Positions 7,352-15,959 of a DNA stretch of 64,000 nt are shown here, one piece after another. Under the pieces are notes generated by a model that saw nothing but the letters and a program-made list of their open reading frames with translations, ran no database searches and was not told the DNA's origin. This DNA is from Streptomyces fumigatiscleroticus (GTDB lineage: Bacteria > Actinomycetota > Actinomycetes > Streptomycetales > Streptomycetaceae), in the NCBI RefSeq assembly GCF_014647975.1, contig NZ_BMQF01000008.1, positions 248,001-312,000 of the forward strand. The letters run 5' to 3'. Position numbers and translations under genes: made by a program. Each line of letters begins with the position of its first letter. The first letter of the stretch is position 1.

Positions 7352-8605
7352 ATGTCATCCGCCGCGTATCGCGAGTACCTCTTTCCGCCGGACCACCCGC
7401 GCATCGCCGACCTCAAGGGCGTCGACGCCTACGCCTACCGTGACATCGCCCGCGCCGAGGGGACCTTCACCGGCGAGCTGATCCGCGGCTGGCAGCCGCT
7501 GTACCAAAGCGAGTTCGTCGGAGTCACCGAGGACGGCACCCTGCGGCCGGACCTCCACGTCCTCACCCCCGCACGCCCGGGTGAACAGGCGCCCGTCGCC
7601 GCCATGGCCGCCGCCGCGCGGGAGCTGCTGGACGCGCTGGACGAGGAGGGCCGGGCCAGGATCTCCCATCCGGTGGACGCCGTGGAGTGGCAGACCTGGG
7701 CCAACCCGGAGTTCATGCAGTTCGACACCGGGGTGCGGCTGGAATTCCAGCCGCCGGAGGTACGCCGTGCGGCGCTGGCCCTCGTCGAGGCCTCGCTCAG
7801 CCCGGAGGGGTACCAGGAGGTCCGCACGATGATGCGGGTCAACGGCTTTCTCGGCGAGGTCGTCGGTCTTGAGGGAATCCTCAACGAGTTCAGCTACAAC
7901 GTCGCCCTGTACGGCGAGCCCGACCCGCACGGCAGCCCGTGGGGCTGGCAGCTGTTCGGCCATCACTGCGCCGTCAACTGCCTCGTCGTGGACGGCCGGA
8001 TGGCGCTGGGCCCAATCTTCCTCGGCGCGGAGCCCAACGAGATCGACGCCGGCCCGCACGCGGGCACCACCGCCTTCACCGAGCGGATCGCGCTCGGCAG
8101 ACAGGTCATGGCCGCCCTCCCGCCCGAGCAGCGGCGGGCCGCCACGGTCTACGAGCGGATGGTCGACCCGGCGATGCCCGAGGGCCGGGTGCACCCCGGT
8201 GACGAGCGGCATCTCGCCGGTGCCTTCCAGGACAACCGGGTGATCCCGTTCGAGGGGGTGCGCGTGGCGGAGATGCCCGAGCGGGCGCGGGAGGCGGTCA
8301 TGGCCGTCGTCGAGGAGTTCGTCCGGCCCCTGCCGGCCGGTCCGCGGGCCGCCCGGATGCGCGAGATCCGGGACCGTCTGGACGAGACCTGGTTCTGCTG
8401 GATCGGCGGGCACGGTCCCGACGACGTGTTCTACTACCGGGTCCAGTCGCCGGTGGTCATCGCCGAACTGGACCACCACTGCGGGGTGTTCCTCGACTAC
8501 GACTCCCCCAAGCCGTTCCACGTCCACACCGTGCTGCGCACCCCGCACGGCAACGACTACGGCCGGGCCTGGGTGCGGCAGTGGCAGCGGGGGCGGCACC
8601 GGTGA
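7352..8605 (+). CDS. DUF3500 family protein
   Basis: The 417-residue protein matches the DUF3500 family. Typical segments are 'YRDIARAEGTFTGELIRGWQ' near the N-terminus, 'WANPEFMQFDTGVRLEFQ', 'EFSYNVALYGEPDPHGSPWG', 'GWQLFGHHCAVNC' and a C-terminal 'VVIAELDHHCGVFLDYDS'. Several conserved His/Asp/Glu residues (GHH, ELDHH) suggest metal binding, but no reaction is established for the family. There is no signal peptide. Its stop overlaps the GTG of the SnoaL-like gene, so the two are translationally coupled. The position inside a catabolic cluster suggests a degradative enzyme; that is inference from context. Confidence 0.85.
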   Translation: MSSAAYREYLFPPDHPRIADLKGVDAYAYRDIARAEGTFTGELIRGWQPLYQSEFVGVTEDGTLRPDLHVLTPARPGEQAPVAAMAAAARELLDALDEEGRARISHPVDAVEWQTWANPEFMQFDTGVRLEFQPPEVRRAALALVEASLSPEGYQEVRTMMRVNGFLGEVVGLEGILNEFSYNVALYGEPDPHGSPWGWQLFGHHCAVNCLVVDGRMALGPIFLGAEPNEIDAGPHAGTTAFTERIALGRQVMAALPPEQRRAATVYERMVDPAMPEGRVHPGDERHLAGAFQDNRVIPFEGVRVAEMPERAREAVMAVVEEFVRPLPAGPRAARMREIRDRLDETWFCWIGGHGPDDVFYYRVQSPVVIAELDHHCGVFLDYDSPKPFHVHTVLRTPHGNDYGRAWVRQWQRGRHR

Positions 8606-9066
8606 GCGGGGCGGCCCCCACCACGGCCCCCACCGCGGCAACCGCCATGGCATCCGCCGCGGCAACCGCCATGGCATCCGCCGTGGCACGGCACGAGATC
8701 GCCAACCTGCTGCACACCTACACCGAGGCCGCCGACCGCAAGGACGTCGCCACCGCCGTACGCCTTCTGGGCCGGGCCCGGGTCCGCTTCCCCGCCGACG
8801 GCTTCGACAGCCCGGCCGGAGCGCGGGCGTTCTTCACCCGGCTGTGGGACTTCCCGGGCGGGCACCGGCACGACGTGTCGAACCTGATCGTCCTGCCCGC
8901 GCACGAGGAGGGCACCTGGCAGGCCCGGGCGCACTACACGAGGTGGCTGCTGGAGCCGTCGCCCCGGGTGCACACCCTGGGCGAGTACGCCCTGCTCGTC
9001 TCGGACCGCGACTGGACGGTGCGCGCCCTGACGGTCACCCGCACCTGGACGGAGGGCGGTGGGTGA
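8602..9066 (+). CDS. SnoaL/NTF2-like domain protein
   Basis: A 154-residue protein with the cone-shaped NTF2 fold pattern: 'EIANLLHTYTEAADRKDVAT', then 'FDSPAGARAFFTRLWDFPGG', 'HDVSNLIVL' and a final beta sheet 'LGEYALLVSDRDWTVRALTV'. Members are polyketide cyclases, dehydratases, isomerases or small binding proteins; the dyad of catalytic residues cannot be fixed here. The alanine/threonine-rich first 35 residues contain a short repeated motif (TAATAMASA) and may be disordered. The GTG start at 8602 overlaps the previous stop, and its own stop overlaps the IclR start, so all three are one operon. Confidence 0.8.
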   Translation: MSGAAPTTAPTAATAMASAAATAMASAVARHEIANLLHTYTEAADRKDVATAVRLLGRARVRFPADGFDSPAGARAFFTRLWDFPGGHRHDVSNLIVLPAHEEGTWQARAHYTRWLLEPSPRVHTLGEYALLVSDRDWTVRALTVTRTWTEGGG

Positions 9067-9809
9067 CCGACATCGGCCGGGCCACCACGGTCCTCGACGT
9101 GATCGCCGAAAGCCGCCGAGCGCTCACACTCACCGACCTCGCCCACCGCACCGGCCTGCCCCGTTCGACGGTCCACCGGGTGATCCAGGCGCTGGAGCAC
9201 GAGCTGTACGTCGTGCCCGCGCCGGAGCGCCCGGGGTACGTCCTGGGTCCCGGCCTGCTGAAGTTCGGCATGAACGCGCACCTCGGGCTGCTCGCCGCCA
9301 ACCGCGCGCAGCTGGTCTCGGTGGCTCGTGAGGTCGGTGAGAACGTCGAACTGGCGGTGTTCAGCGGACGGGAGGTGGTGGTCGTCGACCAGGTCGCGTC
9401 CCCGGAACGCCTCAAGGGCGTCACCCAGGTCGGCAAGAGCTTCTCCCTGCACGCCAGTTGCATCGGGATGGCCCTGCTGGCGCAGCTGCCCGACGAGCGG
9501 GTGATGCGGGTCCTTCCCGAGCGGTTGCGGCGGTTCACCGACAACACCGTGACCGACCGCGCCGACGCTCTGGCCGTCCTGGCCACCGTGCGCCGGTCGG
9601 CCGTCGCCGTCGACCTGGAGGAGCACGACCTGGGCATCTGCGCCCTCGCCACGGGGATGACCGGTCCCACGGGAGCGCTCCAGGCCGTCGCCGTCGTCAT
9701 GCCGACCCACCGTTTCCGGCTCAAGGCACGGGTGGCCGTGGAGAGTCTGCGGCGGCTCAATCCGCTGGTGGACACCCGGCTCGCGCTGCGCCAGTGCCGG
9801 ATGGTCTGA
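9063..9809 (+). CDS. IclR-family transcriptional regulator
   Basis: This 248-residue regulator has the IclR winged helix at residues 1-60 ('LTDLAHRTGLPRSTVHRVIQ', 'GYVLGPGLLKFG') and the GAF-like effector domain ('AREVGENVELAVFSGREVVV', 'HASCIGMALLAQLPDE', 'GICALATGMTGPTGALQAVA'). IclR proteins sense aromatic or short carboxylic acids and control catabolic operons. The GTG at 9063 overlaps the preceding TGA. It lies last in the GntR-DUF3500-SnoaL-IclR run and convergent to the MFS gene. A plausible target is the large palindrome at 11270-11320 between the MFS and monooxygenase genes; this is inference. Confidence 0.9.
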   Translation: MTDIGRATTVLDVIAESRRALTLTDLAHRTGLPRSTVHRVIQALEHELYVVPAPERPGYVLGPGLLKFGMNAHLGLLAANRAQLVSVAREVGENVELAVFSGREVVVVDQVASPERLKGVTQVGKSFSLHASCIGMALLAQLPDERVMRVLPERLRRFTDNTVTDRADALAVLATVRRSAVAVDLEEHDLGICALATGMTGPTGALQAVAVVMPTHRFRLKARVAVESLRRLNPLVDTRLALRQCRMV

Positions 9810-9835
9810 TCCCGCGCTCGTCCCGCGTATGCCGC

Positions 9836-9877
9836 GGGGCGGGCCGGGGAGCGGCCCGACGCTCCCCGGCCCGCCCC
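9836..9877. terminator. Bidirectional terminator hairpin
   Basis: An exact 18-bp stem (9836-9853 with 9860-9877) and a 6-base loop lie between the convergent ends of the IclR gene and the MFS gene. There is no U-run, which is usual for strong GC-rich hairpins in Streptomyces. Confidence 0.8.
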
Positions 9878-9890
9878 ACCGGCCCGTGGC

Positions 9891-11204
9891 TCAGACCGTC
9901 TTCGGCGCCGCGGCCACCGTGCCCGCGGCGCCGGCAGCGCCGGCGTTCTCCGGTGTGCGGAAGACGCCCGGGTGCACGGCCCGGTCGGTCCGGTACAGCA
10001 GGAACACCGCGACGAGACACACCGCGGCGGCGGCCCCGAACGTCCCGAAGAGACCCTGCGCGCCGCCCGCCGACACCGCCGTACCGCCGAGCGTGGGACC
10101 GAGGAAGGCCCCGATGCAGGAGGTGCCGTTGGACCAGCCGAGGGCGGCGGCCCGGGCGGGCAGCGGATAGATGTCGGAAGCGGTCGTGTGCACGAGGTTC
10201 ATGGTGGTGTGACCGCCGATCCCCATCAGGGCCACGCACAGCGCGGTGACGGGGACCGACACCGGCAGCACCAGCGCCCCGCCCAGACCGAGCACCGTGC
10301 AGGCGCCGGTGACCACCGCCAGCCGTGCCGCCCCGTACCGGTCCGCCGCCCACGCCCCGGCGAAGGAGCCGGCCACGGCGGCGCCGGTGAGCGTGAAGGT
10401 GAACAGCAGCGCCGCCCGCAGCGAGTAGCCGAGGTCCGTCAGCGCCTGAGTGGCCCACACGTTCAGCCCCTGCCACGCCACCATGTTGGCGACGGCGCAC
10501 AGGGCGACCACGGCGGCCACGAGCGTGCCGCGCCCGGTGAACAGCGTGGTCAGCTTCTGCCGGCCGGTCCACTGCCGTGCCGCGCGTTCCTGCGGTGTGT
10601 CCGCGGGGATCGGCGTACGGACGACGGCCACCAGGATGAGCAGGGCGGCACCGGCGCCCACCAGGAACATCGGCCGCCAGCCGAGGGCCGGCAGCACGGG
10701 CACGGCCAGCAGGGACGCCGCCACTCCCCCCAGCGGAATGCCGGCCATGGTGACGGTGACGACCAGCGAGGCCCGCCGGGAGGCCGCGTGGTTGCGGGCG
10801 AGGGTCATCGCCGTGGTCAGGGCACATCCGACGCCGAGGCCGGTGAGGAACCGGGACGCCGCCAGCGTCGTCACCCCGACCGAGGCCGCGGTCAGCGTCG
10901 CGCCCACCGCGAACAGGGCGATCGCCACGATCAGTACGTGTTTGCGGCCGGCCCGTTCGGCGATCACCGGCGCCAGCAGCGAGCCGGCGATCGCGCCGAT
11001 GTACACCAGCCCGCCGACCAGGCCGGTCTGCCCGTCGGTCACGCCCAGGGACGCGTCCTGGAGCAGGAGCGGGACGACGGATCCGTAGACGATGAGATTG
11101 AAGCCTTCGATCACCGTGATGAGCATGCAGAGCACGACGACCGTGGGGTTCGATCGGCTGAGCTCCGCCTCGGACTGCGATCTGGTGGATGCGGGCAGGT
11201 GCAT
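9891..11204 (-). CDS. MFS transporter (aromatic acid:H+ symporter type)
   Basis: This 437-residue protein has twelve predicted membrane segments. The first helix starts 'VVVLCMLITVIEGFNLIVYG' and is followed by 'VTDGQTGLVGGLVYIGAIAG' and the loop 2-3 signature 'ERAGRKHVL', which resembles the PcaK/BenK/MhpT class. The second half carries the pseudo-repeat 'AGAWAADRYGAARLAVVT'. I chose the ATG at 11204 because GGAG lies eight bases upstream; the longer frame to 11375 would cross the palindrome. It is divergent from the FAD monooxygenase gene, so it probably imports that pathway's substrate, likely an aromatic or cyclic acid. Confidence 0.88.
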   Translation of the reverse strand: MHLPASTRSQSEAELSRSNPTVVVLCMLITVIEGFNLIVYGSVVPLLLQDASLGVTDGQTGLVGGLVYIGAIAGSLLAPVIAERAGRKHVLIVAIALFAVGATLTAASVGVTTLAASRFLTGLGVGCALTTAMTLARNHAASRRASLVVTVTMAGIPLGGVAASLLAVPVLPALGWRPMFLVGAGAALLILVAVVRTPIPADTPQERAARQWTGRQKLTTLFTGRGTLVAAVVALCAVANMVAWQGLNVWATQALTDLGYSLRAALLFTFTLTGAAVAGSFAGAWAADRYGAARLAVVTGACTVLGLGGALVLPVSVPVTALCVALMGIGGHTTMNLVHTTASDIYPLPARAAALGWSNGTSCIGAFLGPTLGGTAVSAGGAQGLFGTFGAAAAVCLVAVFLLYRTDRAVHPGVFRTPENAGAAGAAGTVAAAPKTV

Positions 11205-11269
11205 GCGGCTCTCCAGGAGTTCGGCGCCGGTGGCGCTCCAAGGTGCCGACATGCTGGGGAGAGCGGCGC

Positions 11270-11320
11270 GGGCGCGTCCTGCTTCTGTCCCGGATTCCGG
11301 GACAGAAGCAGGACGCGCCC
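11270..11320. promoter_or_regulatory. 51-bp near-perfect palindrome in divergent promoter region
   Basis: Bases 11270-11294 and 11296-11320 are exact 25-base reverse complements around the single base 11295. The inner part reads CTGTCCCGGA-T-TCCGGGACAG. It lies 66 bases upstream of the MFS start and 178 bases upstream of the monooxygenase start. A perfect stem of this length can be a multi-dimer operator (IclR or GntR type) or can extrude a cruciform. Transcription of either gene may start on its inner or outer side, which cannot be told from sequence. Confidence 0.85.
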
Positions 11321-11497
11321 CCCACACCCGTCCGTAGCGTCGTGGGCGGGACGCAGACGGTGTCCGGAGCCGCACCTGGCCACCGGTCCGCGCCGCACAC
11401 CCCGGTCGGGGCCGTACGGGCGTGTGCCCCGCTCCCCCGGCGCACGCACGCAGCCGCCGCCGTCCACCCTGGGACGCGACACAGAACGGAGACCGCA

Positions 11498-13093
11498 GTG
11501 CACGTTGTCGACGAGGACACGTTCCCTACGGCCATCGACGTCACGATCGTCGGATTCGGCCCGGTCGGGAAGCTGCTCGCCCTTCATCTCGGCGAACGCG
11601 GCCACCGGGTGCTCGTCGTCGACCGCAACACCGCGGGCTATCCGCTGCCGCGCGCGGTGACCCACTGCTCGGACTTCGCCCGCATCCTCCAGTCCGTGGG
11701 GCTGGCACCCGACACCATCCCCTCCATCACCCAGCCCTACGACGACATGTACGTCTGGCGTGACGGCCGGGACCGGACCCTGGTCGAGGTCGACTGGAGC
11801 GGCCGCGGCGAGTCCGGCTGGTACAACACCTACTTCTTCCACCAGCCGTCCCTGGAGGACGCGTTCGACGGCCTGATCGCCCGGATGCCGAACGTCACCG
11901 TGCGACGCGGCTGGGAAGCCGTCGCCCTGGCGCAGGACGACGACGCCGTCACGCTCACGGTGCGCCGCGACGCCACGGGGACGCAACACACGGTGACGTC
12001 CGCCTGGCTCGTCGGCGCGGACGGCGCCAACAGCAGGGTGCGCCGGTGGGCCGGCCTCGACTGGCACGACGAGGGCTACTTCTACGACTGGCTGGTCGTC
12101 GACGTGAAACCGCGCCCGAAGCTGCGCTTTCCCCACATCGCGGCACAGAGCTGCGACGCCCGCCGCCCCTCGACCATGGTGCCCGGCGGTCCCGGACGCC
12201 GCCGCTGGGAGTTCATGCGGCTGCCCGAGGAGACCCGGGAGTCGCTCAACAGCGCCGACACGGCCTGGAAGCTGCTCGCACCCTACGGTCTGACCCCCGA
12301 GACGGCCGATCTCGAACGGCACTCCGTCTACACCTTCCAGGCCTGCTGGGCCACCGACTGGCGGGCGGGCCGGGTGCTGATCGCCGGGGACGCCGCGCAC
12401 CTGATGCCGCCCTTCGCCGGGCAGGGGCTCGGGGCGGGCGCCCGCGACGCGATGAACCTGGGCTGGAAGCTCGACGCCGTCCTGCGGGGCCTGGCCGGCG
12501 AGCGGATCCTCGACACCTACGGCTCCGAGCGGCTGCTGCACGCCCGGGCGTTCGTCAAGTTCTCCATGGACCTCGGCCGGATCATCTGTCTCACCGATCC
12601 GGAGGCGGCCGCCGCCCGCGACGCCCGGATGACCGCCGACTGGAACGCGGGCATGAAGCCGCCCGCGCCGCCCCGGCCCGGGCTCGGCCCCGGCCTGCAC
12701 GAGGGCCCGGCCGGCGGAACCCTCGCCCGGCAGGGCCGCGTCCGGACGTCATCCGGCGCGCCGGTGCTCTTCGACGACGCCTTCGACGGGCCGGGAGCCG
12801 TCATCGCACGTCACTCACGTTCGCTCACCTCGCTCCCCGAGGAGCTCCGCCGCCGCCTGGACCCGCTCGGCATCAGCCTCGTCGCCCTGCACGGGAGGGC
12901 GGACGCCGGTGTGAGCGTGGCCGAGGACGTGGACGGCACCTACACCGCCTGGCTCGACGAGCTGTCGGCGGACGTCGTGCTCATCCGCCCGGACTTCCAC
13001 GTCTACGGCACCGGCGCCGCCGGCCGGGCCGCCGAGCTCGCCGCCGGCTTCGTCCACCGCCTGGCCGCGCCCCAGGCGATGCCGGCCCGCTGA
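11498..13093 (+). CDS. FAD-dependent aromatic monooxygenase (MhpA/PHBH-like)
   Basis: This 531-residue class A flavoprotein hydroxylase has the Rossmann motif 'VTIVGFGPVGKLLALHLGER' (GxGxxG) near residues 13-32, the DG motif 'LVGADGANSRVRRWAGL' near 168-184, and the GD motif 'RVLIAGDAAHLMPPFAGQGL' near 291-310. A thioredoxin-like C-terminal domain ends the protein, as in 3-(3-hydroxyphenyl)propionate hydroxylase and polyketide/rifampicin hydroxylases. The enzyme inserts one oxygen atom into an activated ring using NAD(P)H and O2. The GTG at 11498 follows GGAG. It leads the operon with the CoA-transferase and hydratase and is divergent from the transporter. No ring-cleavage dioxygenase is next to it. 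Confidence 0.9.
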   Translation: MHVVDEDTFPTAIDVTIVGFGPVGKLLALHLGERGHRVLVVDRNTAGYPLPRAVTHCSDFARILQSVGLAPDTIPSITQPYDDMYVWRDGRDRTLVEVDWSGRGESGWYNTYFFHQPSLEDAFDGLIARMPNVTVRRGWEAVALAQDDDAVTLTVRRDATGTQHTVTSAWLVGADGANSRVRRWAGLDWHDEGYFYDWLVVDVKPRPKLRFPHIAAQSCDARRPSTMVPGGPGRRRWEFMRLPEETRESLNSADTAWKLLAPYGLTPETADLERHSVYTFQACWATDWRAGRVLIAGDAAHLMPPFAGQGLGAGARDAMNLGWKLDAVLRGLAGERILDTYGSERLLHARAFVKFSMDLGRIICLTDPEAAAARDARMTADWNAGMKPPAPPRPGLGPGLHEGPAGGTLARQGRVRTSSGAPVLFDDAFDGPGAVIARHSRSLTSLPEELRRRLDPLGISLVALHGRADAGVSVAEDVDGTYTAWLDELSADVVLIRPDFHVYGTGAAGRAAELAAGFVHRLAAPQAMPAR

Positions 13094-13155
13094 CCGGCCG
13101 CCCTCCCCTCCCACCCGACGCACACCGCACCACCGGCAAGAAGGGCTTCTTCGCC

Positions 13156-14385
13156 ATGTCCTCCTCCACTCAGCCGCTCGACGACGACACGACACGGTCC
13201 GGCGCACTGCGCGGCATCCGTGTGCTCGACCTCTCGCGCATCCTGTCGGGACCGCTGGCCACCATGGTCCTGGCCGACCTCGGAGCCGATGTGATCAAGG
13301 TGGAGTCCACCCGTACCGGGGACGACACCCGTCAGTGGGGCCCGCCCTTCCAGGGCGACGAGGCCGCCTACTTCCTCTCCGCCAACCGCAACAAGCGCGG
13401 CATCGCCCTGGACCTGAAGTCCCCGGAGGGCCTGGAGGTGGCCCGGCGTCTCGCCGACCGCGCGGACGTGCTCGTGGAGAACTTCCGCCCCGGCACCGCC
13501 GAACGCCTCGGCCTGGGCTTCGCCGAGCTGTCCGCACGCAATCCGCGCCTGGTGTACGCGTCGATCTCCGGCTACGGCCAGACGGGACCCTGGGCGGCAC
13601 AGCCCGGCTACGACGCCGTCGCGCAGGCACAGAGCGGCATGATGAGCATCACCGGGGAGGCCGGACAGCCGCCGGTGCGGCCGGGTGTGGCCACCGCGGA
13701 CATCGGCGCGGGCATGTGGGCCGTCATCGGCATCCTCGCCGCGCTCCAGGCGCGCGGGCACACCGGGCGCGGACAGCTCGTGGACGTCTCCCTGCTCGAC
13801 GGACAGCTGGCCTGGCTCACCTATGTCGCCCAGGGCTGGTTCGCCACCGGGCGGCCGCCCCGCCCGCACGGCTCGGCGCATCCCACGATCGTGCCCTACC
13901 AGGCGCTGCCCACCGCCGACGGACACCTCATGGTCGCCGCCGGCAACGACAAGCTGTGGCGGCTGTTCGCCGTGACGGTGGGCTGTGCGGAACTCGCCGA
14001 CGATCCGCGGTTCGCCACCAATCCCGACCGGGTCCGCAACCGGGACCGGCTGATCCCGCTGCTCCAGGCCGCGCTCGCGTCCCGCGGCCGTCAGGAGTGG
14101 GCCGAGCTGCTGGAGGCGGCGGGGGTGCCCTGCGCGCCGATCGCCACCGTCGCCGAGGCACTCTCCGGCCCGCAGGCCGAGGCCCGCGCCATGGTCGCCG
14201 AACTGGACCATCCCACGCTCGGCCGGCTGCGCACGGTCGGCTCGCCCCTCAAACTCAGCGAGACGCCCGTCCACCTGCGCACCGCCGCGCCCCTGCTGGG
14301 CCAGCACACGGACGAGGTCCTGGCCGAGTACGGCTACACCACCACCGAGATCGCCGGGCTGCACACCACCGGAGCGGTCCGATGA
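13156..14385 (+). CDS. CaiB/BaiF family (class III) CoA-transferase
   Basis: A 409-residue cytoplasmic enzyme with the family start 'LRGIRVLDLSRILSGPLATM', 'LADLGADVIKVESTRTGDDT', 'NRNKRGIALDLKSPEGLEVA', 'VLVENFRPGTAERLGLGF' and 'GQTGPWAAQPGYDAVAQAQS'. The conserved Asp of the mechanism lies in the segment 'PGVATADIGAG'. These enzymes move CoA from one acyl group to another, here probably activating the hydroxylated acid for the downstream hydratase. It ends with ATGA overlapping the next start, so the two are coupled. The substrate is unknown. Confidence 0.9.
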   Translation: MSSSTQPLDDDTTRSGALRGIRVLDLSRILSGPLATMVLADLGADVIKVESTRTGDDTRQWGPPFQGDEAAYFLSANRNKRGIALDLKSPEGLEVARRLADRADVLVENFRPGTAERLGLGFAELSARNPRLVYASISGYGQTGPWAAQPGYDAVAQAQSGMMSITGEAGQPPVRPGVATADIGAGMWAVIGILAALQARGHTGRGQLVDVSLLDGQLAWLTYVAQGWFATGRPPRPHGSAHPTIVPYQALPTADGHLMVAAGNDKLWRLFAVTVGCAELADDPRFATNPDRVRNRDRLIPLLQAALASRGRQEWAELLEAAGVPCAPIATVAEALSGPQAEARAMVAELDHPTLGRLRTVGSPLKLSETPVHLRTAAPLLGQHTDEVLAEYGYTTTEIAGLHTTGAVR

Positions 14386-15140
14386 CGGGATCCGCGGCCG
14401 TCGGCCTGCGCCGGGACGGCGCGGTGGCGAGGATCGAGGTCGGCAGCGGCCGGCGGGCCAACGCGCTCGGAGTCCGTGACTGGCGGGCGCTGGCCGAGCT
14501 GCTCGACGGCCTGTCCCAGGATCCGTCCCTGGGCGCGGTGGTCCTCTCCGGGCGCGGCACGGCGGCCTTCAGCGCCGGGTCCGACATGCGTGAGTGGCTC
14601 GGCGCGGACCCGGAGCGGATCGACGACGCCTTCGCCGTCATGGAGGAGACACTCCGCGCCGTGGAACACATGCCGGCTCCTGTGATCGCCCAGATACGTG
14701 GCGCGGCGGTCGGCGCCGGATGCCAGCTGGCCTGCGCCTGCGACCTCCGCGTCATCGCGGACGAGGCACACATGGGCATGCCCGTGGCCCGCTGGGGCAT
14801 CCTGGTACCCCCCGCCTTCGCCGCCCGCCTGGCCCTGCTCACCGGCCCGGCCCGGACCCGGGACCTGCTCTACACCGGGCGCCTGGTGGACGGCGCCGAG
14901 GCGGTCCGCATCGGGCTGGCCACGCTCACCGTGCCCGCGGCGCGGCTGCCGGCCGCGACCGACCGTCTGCTCGCGTCGATCACGGCCCACCCTCCCGCGG
15001 CGATCCGCGCCGCCAAACGCTCCCTGGACCAGCTGCTCGAACCGGTGCACGACCACGTACGGAAGCTCCCGGCCGGCCCGAGCGCCGACTACACCACCAT
15101 GCGAACAGGCCTCACCCACTTCCTGTCACGCCTTGCCTGA
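14382..15140 (+). CDS. Enoyl-CoA hydratase/isomerase family protein
   Basis: This 252-residue crotonase-fold protein starts within the previous stop codon (ATGA). It carries the oxyanion-hole motifs 'FSAGSDMREWLG' near residues 62-73 and 'IRGAAVGAGCQLACACDLRV' near 103-122, then 'GMPVARWGILVPPAFAARLA' and 'YTGRLVDGAEAVRIGLATL'. The usual catalytic glutamate pair is not obvious: the position after the second oxyanion motif has C/A residues and the typical 'ElGl' is replaced by 'RWGI'. The reaction may therefore be isomerisation, thioester hydrolysis or dehalogenation-like chemistry rather than simple hydration. It completes the CoA-linked part of the pathway. Confidence 0.88.
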   Translation: MTGSAAVGLRRDGAVARIEVGSGRRANALGVRDWRALAELLDGLSQDPSLGAVVLSGRGTAAFSAGSDMREWLGADPERIDDAFAVMEETLRAVEHMPAPVIAQIRGAAVGAGCQLACACDLRVIADEAHMGMPVARWGILVPPAFAARLALLTGPARTRDLLYTGRLVDGAEAVRIGLATLTVPAARLPAATDRLLASITAHPPAAIRAAKRSLDQLLEPVHDHVRKLPAGPSADYTTMRTGLTHFLSRLA

Positions 15141-15176
15141 CCGGTTCTCGTTCATGTGCCTTCGCCGCCTCCGGCG

Positions 15177-15212
15177 ACCGCGGCCGTCCCCCGGAAGGGG
15201 CACGGCCGCGGT
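15177..15212. terminator. Bidirectional terminator hairpin
   Basis: Arms 15177-15187 and 15202-15212 (ACCGCGGCCGT and its complement) form an 11-bp stem, extended inward by CCCC/GGGG pairing. It lies between the convergent ends of the hydratase gene and the small membrane-protein gene. Confidence 0.75.
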
Positions 15213-15226
15213 GGGGCCAGGAGCCC

Positions 15227-15529
15227 TCACGCCCTGTCGGTGTCGTCCCGGCGCCGGCTGCCGCACTTGGCCAGACCTCGGCTGAGCATGTAACCGATCG
15301 TGAGCAGCGTGATGTACAGCCACGCCCGCTCCGCCGGGAACCGGTCGATACCGCGCGCATTGTCCCCCACAACGGCGGATGCGACGAGCACGGCGATCAC
15401 GGCCGCGACGTACGCCATCAGTTCGGTGGTCTTGTAGGCGGGCTTCGTCTCCTCGCTCGCCCGCTCGCCGGCATAGGTGGTCCGGGGTAAGCCGGACTCC
15501 GGATAGCCGGCCGACGACGCAGTGGACAT
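15227..15529 (-). CDS. Small two-helix membrane protein
   Basis: A 100-residue protein of unknown function that starts at the ATG preceded by AGGAGGACACG. The first 32 residues are polar and acidic. Two membrane segments follow, 'AYVAAVIAVLVASAVVG' near 39-55 and 'WLYITLLTIGYMLSRGLAK' near 70-88, separated by 'DNARGIDRFPAERA', with a basic C-terminus (SRRRDD). The layout is common among small Streptomyces integral membrane proteins. It is transcribed alone and nothing in the context indicates a role. Confidence 0.8.
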   Translation of the reverse strand: MSTASSAGYPESGLPRTTYAGERASEETKPAYKTTELMAYVAAVIAVLVASAVVGDNARGIDRFPAERAWLYITLLTIGYMLSRGLAKCGSRRRDDTDRA

Positions 15530-15959
15530 CGTGTCCTCCTGAACTCGGTTGGGCCCGACGGCCGTCGAACCCTGCGAGCCAGTACCCGGCACCCCTTTCC
15601 ATAAGCAGGCGGGTTGCGGAGAGCAGGCGGCGATCATCACGGTTCGGTGTTCAACCGGCCGGCCGGCCGGTGGCCGTCCAGGCGGCTGCGGTCCCGCCGT
15701 ACCGACGACGCCCTGCTCGCGCGCCCGCATGCGCGGGCCGTGCGACGGCGTGGCCCCGCCGGGATCCGTCGGCCTGCGCAGGCCGACGGTGCGCGTCGTA
15801 CGGCGACGGGCACCGTCCCGGCTGCGCCGTACGGCGAACTCCGCGCTCCCCACCGTGCCGGTGGCGCCGGTCACCGGCGTCCGCGCACGGTGTCACCGCC
15901 GACGAGCGCCCCTCGGCCGGACCGCTGACGGCCCGGGCGGCTCGGCCCGTCGCGGCCGG
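15530..15959. other. Intergenic region without a gene
   Basis: No supported gene. It holds the promoter side of the small membrane gene and, around 15655-15672, a palindromic CCGG repeat (ACCGGCCGGCCGGCCGGT) that may end the VWA-AAA operon transcript. Open frames here are low-complexity shadows. Confidence 0.5.
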
